Source: Eubacteriaceae bacterium (GTDB taxonomy: Bacteria > Bacillota > Clostridia > Eubacteriales > Anaerofustaceae). From it: 5,731 bases of DNA. Every line of letters starts with the position of its first letter. The first letter of the stretch is position 1. Shown piece by piece: positions 1 through 5,033 of this stretch. Location of the stretch: contig JAGACT010000230.1 of the NCBI GenBank assembly GCA_017613995.1, forward strand, positions 1-5,731, in the 5' to 3' direction. The translations under genes were made by a program, and so were the position numbers. The notes under the pieces were generated by a model, which ran no database searches, was not told the DNA's origin, and saw nothing but the letters and a program-made list of their open reading frames with translations.

Positions 1-176
1 ACATCCCCGGGGCCGACTCCGTCGCGCTCCTTTATCAGGGCCACCTTTTTGCTCTCCGCGATGCTGCCGGTGAAGCTGATGTCCTCCTTTGCGGGAAGTG
101 CTCCCTTCCAGTCCAGCTCATAGCGGTAGGCTTCCTGTCCGGTCCAGCCTATGAGAGTATATACTGTATTGCTCAT
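1..176 (-). CDS. Unrecognised protein, 5' end only (3' end beyond window)
   Basis: This reading frame starts at an ATG on the minus strand (plus-strand cat at 174-176) and stays open to the left edge, giving 58 complete codons. The protein begins MSNTVYTLIGWTGQEAYRYE and continues with a mixed, soluble-looking stretch rich in Lys, Glu, Asp and Gly. There is no signal peptide or membrane segment in the visible part. The start is well supported: a perfect AAGGAGG (plus-strand 183-189) lies six bases upstream, and an extended -10 candidate lies further out. I do not recognise the family and assign no function. It is divergent from the kinase operon across a 171-base intergenic region, so shared regulation is possible but not shown. 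That it is a real gene is fairly secure; what it does is unknown. Confidence 0.8.
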   Translation of the reverse strand, partial: MSNTVYTLIGWTGQEAYRYELDWKGALPAKEDISFTGSIAESKKVALIKERDGVGPGD

Positions 177-182
177 GTTTTT

Positions 183-189
183 CCTCCTT
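183..189 (-). promoter_or_regulatory. Ribosome binding site of the leftward gene
   Basis: The minus strand reads AAGGAGG, a full Shine-Dalgarno match, six bases before the ATG at 176. It fixes the start of the unrecognised leftward gene. Confidence 0.85.
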
Positions 190-196
190 GTCGTAC

Positions 197-209
197 GCGG
201 CACTGCCGC
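197..209. repeat. Palindrome GCGGCA-c-TGCCGC (possible operator)
   Basis: Six-base arms repeat perfectly in inverted orientation around one central base. The site lies between the leftward -10 candidate (220-228) and the leftward ribosome binding site, at roughly +4 to +17 of the predicted leftward transcript. That position would suit a repressor operator. In RNA it could also form a short GC hairpin of five pairs with a three-base loop. Which regulator, if any, uses it cannot be told from the sequence. Confidence 0.4.
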
Positions 210-219
210 TTCTGTCTAA

Positions 220-228
220 ATCATACCA
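220..228 (-). promoter_or_regulatory. Extended -10 promoter candidate for the leftward gene
   Basis: The minus strand reads TGGTATGAT, a TGn-extended -10 with a five-of-six match to TATAAT. Transcription would start near 213 and leave a leader of roughly 37 bases carrying the AAGGAGG site. The hexamer 17 bases upstream (AAAATA) is not a recognisable -35, so the promoter would rely on the extended -10. Confidence 0.5.
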
Positions 229-292
229 TAAATCCAACCCGATATTTTGTATTTTGTGATAAATGTTCCAATGAGTTGTGCCGAAAAACGGG

Positions 293-319
293 CATTTTGG
301 CCCTTTGTGTGCTAAAATG
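293..319. repeat. Imperfect inverted repeat over the kinase -10
   Basis: The arms CATTTTGGC (293-301) and GCTAAAATG (311-319) are complementary at eight of nine positions and flank a nine-base spacer. The right arm contains the whole predicted -10 hexamer. This is a plausible place for a dimeric repressor to block the kinase operon. It is short and AT-rich, so chance occurrence is possible. Confidence 0.35.
310..318 (+). promoter_or_regulatory. Extended -10 promoter candidate for the kinase operon
   Basis: TGCTAAAAT is a TGn-extended -10 with TAAAAT as the hexamer. Transcription would start near 325, leaving a leader of about 23 bases that contains GGAGG at 337-341. No -35 hexamer is evident at 16-18 bases spacing. 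Confidence 0.5.
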
Positions 320-336
320 AAAAAAGAAACCAAAAC

Positions 337-341
337 GGAGG
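337..341 (+). promoter_or_regulatory. Ribosome binding site of the FGGY kinase
   Basis: GGAGG lies six bases before the ATG at 348 and fixes the kinase start at that codon. Confidence 0.85.
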
Positions 342-347
342 AAACTT

Positions 348-1925
348 ATGGAACTTAAAGACACTGTACTGGGAATAGAGTTCGGCTCCACCAGGATCAA
401 GGCGGTCCTGCTGGACCGGGATCACCGTCCCATCGCATCCGGTGCCCATGACTGGGAGAACCGCCTCATCGACGGCATCTGGACATATACAATGGACGAC
501 ATACACACAGGGCTGCAGGACTGCTACGCCCGTCTGAAGGAAGACGTGAAGGAGCGCTTCGGAGCGGAGCTGACCGAGGTCGGAGCCATCGGAGTCTCCG
601 CCATGATGCACGGCTACCTGCCCTTCGACAAAAACTGGAAGCAGCTGGCGGGATTCAGAACGTGGCGCAACACCATGACGGGACCCTCGGCGGAAAAGCT
701 GTCGGAACTCTTCAACTTCAACATACCCCAGCGCTGGTGCATCGCCCATCTGTATCAGGCGATCCTCAACGGCGAGGATCACGTGGGCGACATCGCCCAT
801 CTGACCACCCTGGCGGGATACATCCAGTACCGCCTGTGCGGAAAGGACGTCATGGGGATAGGCGAGGCATCGGGAGTGTTCCCCATAAACGACGATACCC
901 GCGATTACGACGAAAAGATGATGAAGGACTTCGACGAACTGATCGCCGACAAATCCCTTCCCTGGAAGATCCGCGACATCCTGCCCGACCACATGGTGGC
1001 GGGAGAAGTGGCGGGATACCTGACCGAGGACGGAGCGAAGCTGCTGGATCCCACCGGGACCCTCAAGGCTGGAATACCCATCGCCCCCTGCGAGGGAGAC
1101 GCGGGCACCGGCATGGTGGCCACCGACTCGGTGCGCCCCGGCACCGGCAACGTTTCCGCCGGCACCAGCGATTTCGCCATGCTGGTAACGGACCACGCCC
1201 TGGGAGTCCACAAGGAAGTGGGAATGGTCACCACCCCCGCGGGAGCGCCCGTGGCCATGGTGCACTGCTCCAACTGCACCTCCGACATCAACGGCTGGGT
1301 GGGGCTTCTGCTGGAATTCGCCGAGCTCATCGGCGAGCCTCAGAAGAAGGAAGACCTGTTCACCCTGCTCTTCATCAAGTCCCTGGAGGGCGACAAGGAC
1401 TGTGGAGGCCTTCTGTCCTACAACTACTTCTCCGGCGAGAGCGTGACCGAGCTGGACGAAGGAAGGCCCGTATTCCTGAGGCTGCCCGACAGCAGGCTGG
1501 ATCTGGCCAACTTCATGAGGATGCACCTCTTCAGCGCCCTGGCCACCCTCAAGGTGGGCCTGGACATCCTCATTCAGGAAGAGAACGTAAGGATCGACCG
1601 CATCTTCGGCCACGGTGGTTACTTCAAGACCCCGGGAGTGGGCCAGAGATACCTTTCCGCCGCCATCGCTTCCCCCGTTTCCGTCATGGAGACAGCGGGA
1701 GAGGGAGGCCCCTACGGAATGGCTCTGCTGTGCGCATACATGCTTTGGAAGGAGCCGGGCGAGAAGCTGGAGGACTACCTTGACCACAAGGTATTCAACA
1801 ACTCCCCGATATCCACCGTCATGGCGGGCGAGGACGACATAGAGGGCTTCAGGAAGTTCACCGAGAGATATCTCGGATCCTTTGAAGTCGAAAGGGCCGC
1901 AGTCAGGACCCTCAAGGAGGAATGA
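348..1925 (+). CDS. FGGY-family carbohydrate kinase
   Basis: This 525-residue cytoplasmic kinase is of the two-domain FGGY type that phosphorylates sugars or polyols with ATP. The N-terminal phosphate motif is GIEFGSTRIKAVL (residues 9-21). A substrate-side SAMMHG segment lies at 84-89 and FRTWRNT at 103-109. The likely catalytic base is Asp251 in EGDAGTG. The second phosphate motif is GTGNVSAGTS (265-274). Adenine-site glycine motifs are GHGGY (421-425) and EGGPYG (452-457). The length fits the family, where about 480-560 is usual. It heads an operon with an AraM-type dehydrogenase and a flavoprotein, which suggests an arabinose-like pentulose or polyol substrate. The first motif has Glu11 where glycerol kinase and xylulokinase carry Asp, and WRN stands where xylulokinase has a WxDxR-like segment, so exact specificity is unclear. 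L-ribulokinase or xylulokinase activity is possible. The family call is secure; the substrate is not. Confidence 0.95.
   Translation: MELKDTVLGIEFGSTRIKAVLLDRDHRPIASGAHDWENRLIDGIWTYTMDDIHTGLQDCYARLKEDVKERFGAELTEVGAIGVSAMMHGYLPFDKNWKQLAGFRTWRNTMTGPSAEKLSELFNFNIPQRWCIAHLYQAILNGEDHVGDIAHLTTLAGYIQYRLCGKDVMGIGEASGVFPINDDTRDYDEKMMKDFDELIADKSLPWKIRDILPDHMVAGEVAGYLTEDGAKLLDPTGTLKAGIPIAPCEGDAGTGMVATDSVRPGTGNVSAGTSDFAMLVTDHALGVHKEVGMVTTPAGAPVAMVHCSNCTSDINGWVGLLLEFAELIGEPQKKEDLFTLLFIKSLEGDKDCGGLLSYNYFSGESVTELDEGRPVFLRLPDSRLDLANFMRMHLFSALATLKVGLDILIQEENVRIDRIFGHGGYFKTPGVGQRYLSAAIASPVSVMETAGEGGPYGMALLCAYMLWKEPGEKLEDYLDHKVFNNSPISTVMAGEDDIEGFRKFTERYLGSFEVERAAVRTLKEE
1914..1920 (+). promoter_or_regulatory. 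Ribosome binding site deciding the araM start
   Basis: AAGGAGG is embedded in the last kinase codons. Two consecutive ATGs follow, at 1922 and 1925. Spacing is one base to the first and four to the second, so 1925 is the better start. The kinase stop and this ATG then share one base (TGATG), a typical arrangement for translational coupling. Confidence 0.75.
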
Positions 1926-3178
1926 TGAAGGTAGATCTTTCGAAATATTCGATACTGTGCGGCTGCGGCACCACCCATGAGATGAAGACCTGCATGGTGG
2001 CCATCGAGTCCGGAGCCATGAAGAAGCTCGGGGAGTACATGAAGCTCTACGGCTTCACGGGGCGCTGCTGCGCGGTCTACGACAAGACCACCTACCGCAT
2101 CACCGAAGGCATGCATCCCGCCTGCCAGCAGGAGATCGTGCTGGATCCCGAGGGCCTGCACGCCGACGAAAAGTCCACAGCCTACGTGCTTTCGATACTC
2201 GAGCCCGACATCGAGATCATGATCGCCGTGGGAGCGGGCACCATACACGACATAACCCGCTACTGCGCCCACGAGAGGGGAGTGGACTTCGTCTCCTGTC
2301 CCACGGGCGCCAGCGTGGACGGCTTCTGCTCCACAGTGTGCTCCATGACATGGTACGGCTACAAGAAGACCATGCCCGCCGTGGCGCCTGTGATGGTGGT
2401 GGCGGACACTGACATCTTCTCCAACGCCCCGGTGGAGCTGGTGCGCAGCGGCATCGGCGACATACTGGCCAAATTCACGGCCCTGGCGGACTGGAGGATC
2501 GCCCATATCGTAACCGGGGAATACCTCTGCGAGACCATCTACGGCATAGTGGACGAGGCACTGCAGAGCGTGGCAAACGGCATCGACGACATACTGACGG
2601 GGTCCCCCAAGGCCTATGAGGACGTCATGTACGCCCTGGTAATGAGCGGCGTGGCCATGCAGATGATAGGCAATTCCCGTCCCGCCTCGGGCTGCGAGCA
2701 CCACATCTCCCACATGATCGAGATGCGCACACCTGCCCTGGAGGTGGAGTACGTGGCCATGCACGGTGAGAAGACCGGCGTTGGAAGCGTCATCGGCGCC
2801 AGGGTCTATCACGAGCTGGCCAGGATCGACGACATAACTCCCTTCCTGGTGCCCTACAAACCAGTGGATCCCGAATACATACAGGAGATCTTCGGGGACG
2901 GCCTGAAAGACGCCATCACCGAGGAGAACGAGAACGACGTGCTGGCAAAGGTCGACAACAAAGTGTTCGCCGAGAAGTGGCCTGAAGTGAAGAAGGTCAT
3001 CGCCGGGATCCCCCAGGCGGACGAGATATACTCCATGCTGGAGAAGCTCGGCGCCAAGAAAGACCTTTCCGACATAGGCATCGGCGAGGACAAGATGGAC
3101 ATCGTCATCAAGGCGTCCCCCATCGTCCGCAACAGACTGACCCTTATGAGAATGAGAAGGCTTTTCAATTTCTATTGA
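1925..3178 (+). CDS. araM: sn-glycerol-1-phosphate dehydrogenase, AraM family
   Basis: The 417-residue protein belongs to the iron-containing alcohol dehydrogenase / glycerol-1-phosphate dehydrogenase superfamily. AraM of Bacillus subtilis interconverts dihydroxyacetone phosphate and sn-glycerol-1-phosphate with NAD(P)H. Visible marks, numbered from 1925, are the nucleotide-binding GAGTIHD (103-109), the following PTGASVDGF segment, and three candidate metal ligands: Asp179 in GIGD, His259 in GCEHH and His280 in MHGE. All three ligands look intact, so an active metal-dependent enzyme is expected. The length is close to the roughly 400 residues of AraM. It is cytoplasmic, with no signal peptide. 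An alternative start at 1922 adds one Met. It sits between an FGGY kinase (one-base overlap) and a flavoprotein (19-base gap). In B. subtilis araM is likewise in an arabinose operon. Activity on another phosphorylated polyol cannot be excluded. Confidence 0.92.
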   Translation: MKVDLSKYSILCGCGTTHEMKTCMVAIESGAMKKLGEYMKLYGFTGRCCAVYDKTTYRITEGMHPACQQEIVLDPEGLHADEKSTAYVLSILEPDIEIMIAVGAGTIHDITRYCAHERGVDFVSCPTGASVDGFCSTVCSMTWYGYKKTMPAVAPVMVVADTDIFSNAPVELVRSGIGDILAKFTALADWRIAHIVTGEYLCETIYGIVDEALQSVANGIDDILTGSPKAYEDVMYALVMSGVAMQMIGNSRPASGCEHHISHMIEMRTPALEVEYVAMHGEKTGVGSVIGARVYHELARIDDITPFLVPYKPVDPEYIQEIFGDGLKDAITEENENDVLAKVDNKVFAEKWPEVKKVIAGIPQADEIYSMLEKLGAKKDLSDIGIGEDKMDIVIKASPIVRNRLTLMRMRRLFNFY

Positions 3179-3186
3179 TTTAATAA

Positions 3187-3191
3187 AGGAG
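3187..3191 (+). promoter_or_regulatory. Ribosome binding site of the FAD oxidoreductase
   Basis: AGGAG within AAAGGAGA lies six bases before the ATG at 3198, in the 19-base gap after araM. No promoter or terminator fits in the gap, so co-transcription with araM is likely. Confidence 0.8.
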
Positions 3192-3197
3192 AACGTT

Positions 3198-4478
3198 ATG
3201 AAGACCATTACAGAACCCTCGAGAGAGATACCCGTAAGGGGTGAAGCTGACGTCATAGTGGTGGGCGGAGGCCTGGCTGGAGTATCCGCGGCCCTGGCAG
3301 CGGCTCGCTGCGGCAAGAAGGTCATACTGATCGAGAAGAGCATCGTGCTGGGAGGTCTGGCCACCCTGGGCCACGTATGCATCTATCTTCCCATCGACGA
3401 CGGAATGGGCAACCGCGTGTTCGGAGGCCAGGTACAGGAGCTGCTGCACGTGTGCGCCAGGTACGGTTACGACAGCATCCCCGACTGCTGGAAGGGCGGA
3501 GCGGAAAAGGTGGAGGGCACCCATGAGCGCTATAAGACCAACTTCAACATCCCCGCCGCGGTATACGCCCTGGACGAGATCACTTCAGACGAAAAGGTCG
3601 AGGTCATCTACGACACGTCGTTCTGCGCCCCCATCATGGAAGGCAACACCTGCAAGGGCATCATAGTGGAGAACAAGTCCGGCAGGGGAGCATACCTCGC
3701 TGACATGTTCATCGATTCCACCGGAGACGCGGACCTCTTCGCCAGGGCGGGAGCCCAGTGCGAGATCAGAAAGAACCGCCTGTCCTTCTGGACCCATGAG
3801 ATCGACACCGCATCCATGAAAAAGGCCCTGGAGACCGGAAGGGTGTACGACGCGGTGCCTCTGAGGTGGTTCGGATATATACCCGGAAAGAGCGGCAGCG
3901 CCGATACGGTGCCCGAATTCTACGGCACCGACGCCGACGAGGTGAACACCTACATCAAGATGTCCAGAAAGCTGGCCCTGGATTACCTCAAGGAGCATCA
4001 AGCCGAGGACTTCACCCAGATGACGATCCCCTTCATGCCCCAGTTCAGGATGACCCGCCACATCGTGGGAAAGACCGTTTTCGCGGTGGAGCCCGGAGTG
4101 TCCGTGGATTCCTCCGTGGGATGCGTCATCCCCTGCACGGATCAGCCCGCGGCGGTCTATGAATTCCCATACGAGGGACTCATCGACAGCGACATCACCA
4201 ACATCCTGGCGGCCGGAAGAATGGTCTCCGCCACAGGAAAGGGCTGGGAGATCATGCGCAACATTCCTTCCTGCGTTTTGACCGGACAGGCAGCGGGCAC
4301 CGCGGCTTCCCTGGCGATATCCGCGAAGAAGACCGTACAGGATCTGAACGTGGCCGCACTGCAGGAGAAGCTGGCCGCGGGAGGAGTCAAGATCCACATG
4401 GCGGACGAGCTTCGCAACAACCAGAACCTGCCCCCGGTGCCGAAACCCCAGGGCAGCATCTACAACGTCAGATCATGA
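3198..4478 (+). CDS. FAD-dependent oxidoreductase (FAD_oxidored family)
   Basis: This 426-residue soluble flavoprotein has an N-terminal Rossmann FAD site, DVIVVGGGLAGVSAALAAAR. Its GxGxxG is at Gly23, Gly25 and Gly28, and Glu46 ends the second strand (VILIEK) to bind the ribose. GGLATLG (52-58) follows. The C-terminal flavin-closing part has NILAAGRMVSATGKG (from residue 335) and GQAAGTAASLA (from 363), the pattern typical of the FAD_oxidored (PF12831) group. There is no signal peptide, transmembrane helix or iron-sulfur cysteine cluster, and it is not a GlpA/GlpD type. The substrate is unknown for most members. Being third in an operon with a sugar kinase and a glycerol-1-phosphate dehydrogenase, it probably oxidises or reduces a sugar- or polyol-derived intermediate; this is inference. 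The start is fixed by a good ribosome binding site. The family call is secure. Confidence 0.9.
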   Translation: MKTITEPSREIPVRGEADVIVVGGGLAGVSAALAAARCGKKVILIEKSIVLGGLATLGHVCIYLPIDDGMGNRVFGGQVQELLHVCARYGYDSIPDCWKGGAEKVEGTHERYKTNFNIPAAVYALDEITSDEKVEVIYDTSFCAPIMEGNTCKGIIVENKSGRGAYLADMFIDSTGDADLFARAGAQCEIRKNRLSFWTHEIDTASMKKALETGRVYDAVPLRWFGYIPGKSGSADTVPEFYGTDADEVNTYIKMSRKLALDYLKEHQAEDFTQMTIPFMPQFRMTRHIVGKTVFAVEPGVSVDSSVGCVIPCTDQPAAVYEFPYEGLIDSDITNILAAGRMVSATGKGWEIMRNIPSCVLTGQAAGTAASLAISAKKTVQDLNVAALQEKLAAGGVKIHMADELRNNQNLPPVPKPQGSIYNVRS

Positions 4479-4486
4479 GCTCTGAC
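4467..4486 (+). repeat. Short hairpin over the oxidoreductase stop codon
   Basis: GTCAGA (4467-4472) and TCTGAC (4481-4486) form a six-pair stem with an eight-base loop, TCATGAGC, containing the stop codon. No T-run follows, so this is not a standard intrinsic terminator. No better terminator was found between 4479 and 4535, and transcripts from the kinase operon may read on into the NUDIX gene. Confidence 0.35.
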
Positions 4487-4494
4487 ATGACCGA

Positions 4495-4507
4495 TTACAC
4501 AATGTAA
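4495..4507. repeat. Palindrome TTACA-caa-TGTAA upstream of the NUDIX promoter
   Basis: Five-base arms repeat perfectly in inverted orientation around three bases. The site is at about -41 to -29 relative to the predicted start at 4536, over the place where a -35 would be. The dyad resembles a small transcription-factor site. It is short and could be chance. Confidence 0.3.
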
Positions 4508-4513
4508 CTTAAC

Positions 4514-4555
4514 CAAAGAGTGGTATAATCTCCCTATGAGAAATACCACTCTTTG
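4514..4555. repeat. Perfect 13-base inverted repeat enclosing -10 and start codon
   Basis: CAAAGAGTGGTAT (4514-4526) and ATACCACTCTTTG (4543-4555) are exact reverse complements around a 16-base centre. The left arm overlaps the first half of the NUDIX -10. The centre holds the rest of the -10 and the ATG. The right arm is codons 3-7 of the NUDIX gene. Possible roles are a large operator or, in read-through RNA, a hairpin presenting the ATG in its loop. No T-run follows the stem, so it is not a typical terminator. Confidence 0.8.
4521..4529 (+). promoter_or_regulatory. Extended -10 promoter of the NUDIX gene (leaderless)
   Basis: TGGTATAAT is a perfect TGn-extended -10 with consensus TATAAT. 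Six bases separate it from the ATG at 4536, so the usual start distance puts transcription on or next to the A of the start codon. No Shine-Dalgarno sequence lies between. No clear -35 hexamer is present. Confidence 0.65.
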
Positions 4556-5033
4556 CTATCTGGAACGTGACGGGTGCTACCTGATGCTGCACCGTATAAA
4601 GAAGGAGAACGACCTCAACCGCGACAAGTACATCGGCGTGGGAGGAAAGTTTAAGGAGGACGAGAGCCCGGACGAATGCCTGATGAGGGAAGTGGCGGAG
4701 GAAACGGGGCTGACGCTTCTAAGCTACCGATGCTGCGGGGTGGTCACCTTCGTGTCCGACATATATGAGACGGAACAGATGTACCTGTATCATTCCGACG
4801 ATTTCACAGGAACTCTGACGGACTGCAGCGAAGGGGTGCCGGAGTGGATAAGCATGGAAGACTTCGAGAGCCTCCCGAAGTGGGAGGGGGATCTGATCTT
4901 CCTGGAGCTGATGCGGCGCAGGGTGCCATTTTTCACCCTCAAGCTCCGCTATGAGGGGGACACCCTGGTATACGCAGCGCTCAACGGAAGGCAGCTGTCC
5001 GATCTCGGGAGAAGCATATGGAACAGAAACTGA
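4536..5033 (+). CDS. NUDIX hydrolase, MutT / 8-oxo-dGTP diphosphatase type
   Basis: This 165-residue cytoplasmic hydrolase would cleave a nucleoside diphosphate-linked substrate, typically an oxidised (d)NTP, to the monophosphate and pyrophosphate using Mg. The NUDIX box is complete at residues 37-59: Gly37, Glu43, then REVAEETGL (51-59), which supplies the metal-binding glutamates. The N-terminal MRNTTLCYLE and the GVGGKF strand before the box match clostridial MutT-like proteins, which supports the start at 4536 although there is no ribosome binding site. The length is usual for the group. Expression probably comes from its own promoter as a leaderless mRNA, with possible read-through from the kinase operon. 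Its last 16 bases overlap the thioesterase gene. The exact substrate cannot be told from sequence, since NUDIX specificity varies; 8-oxo-dGTP sanitation is the default guess. Confidence 0.93.
   Translation: MRNTTLCYLERDGCYLMLHRIKKENDLNRDKYIGVGGKFKEDESPDECLMREVAEETGLTLLSYRCCGVVTFVSDIYETEQMYLYHSDDFTGTLTDCSEGVPEWISMEDFESLPKWEGDLIFLELMRRRVPFFTLKLRYEGDTLVYAALNGRQLSDLGRSIWNRN
5007..5012 (+). promoter_or_regulatory. Ribosome binding site of the thioesterase, inside the NUDIX gene
   Basis: GGGAGA lies five bases before the ATG at 5018 and within the NUDIX coding sequence. It supports the overlapping start. Confidence 0.65.

Larger units (their letters stand above)
177..347. promoter_or_regulatory. 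Divergent intergenic control region
   Basis: This 171-base AT-rich stretch separates the unknown minus-strand gene from the kinase operon. It contains both ribosome binding sites, one extended -10 candidate per direction, a short palindrome in the left gene's leader (197-209), an imperfect inverted repeat over the rightward -10 (293-319), and a tandem TATTTTG doublet (243-256). I found no convincing -35 hexamer for either promoter, no obvious AraR-type operator and no good CcpA cre site. There is no evidence for a riboswitch or an RNA gene here. Confidence 0.7.

Noticed and set aside
243..256. Tandem TATTTTG doublet as a regulatory repeat
   Set aside because: Two copies of an AT-rich 7-mer in an AT-rich region are weak evidence, and the 7-base period does not suit stacked protein sites.
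118..333. Minus-strand 71-codon open frame across the left intergenic region
   Set aside because: It is out of frame with the leftward gene at 1-176, which has the ribosome binding site, and it runs through the promoter region.
177..347. CcpA cre site or AraR operator upstream of the kinase
   Set aside because: I looked for both consensus patterns and found no convincing match.
662..1783. Plus-strand open frame of 373 codons in another frame of the kinase
   Set aside because: The product is Arg/Gly/His-rich and has no ribosome binding site of its own. It is an out-of-frame shadow.
312..1787. Long minus-strand open frame of 491 codons opposite the kinase
   Set aside because: It is antisense to a well-supported FGGY kinase. 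Its product is a His/Gly/Val-rich string without domain motifs, explained by the rarity of stop-complement codons in the sense frame.
1775..3382. Long minus-strand open frame of 535 codons opposite araM
   Set aside because: It is antisense to an intact AraM homolog and the start of the flavoprotein. The composition is biased, with no recognisable motif.
3585..4397. Minus-strand open frame of 270 codons opposite the flavoprotein
   Set aside because: It is antisense to conserved FAD_oxidored coding sequence and has no motif or start signal.
4467..4486. Intrinsic terminator of the kinase operon
   Set aside because: The six-pair stem has no T-run after it, so I kept it only as a hairpin.
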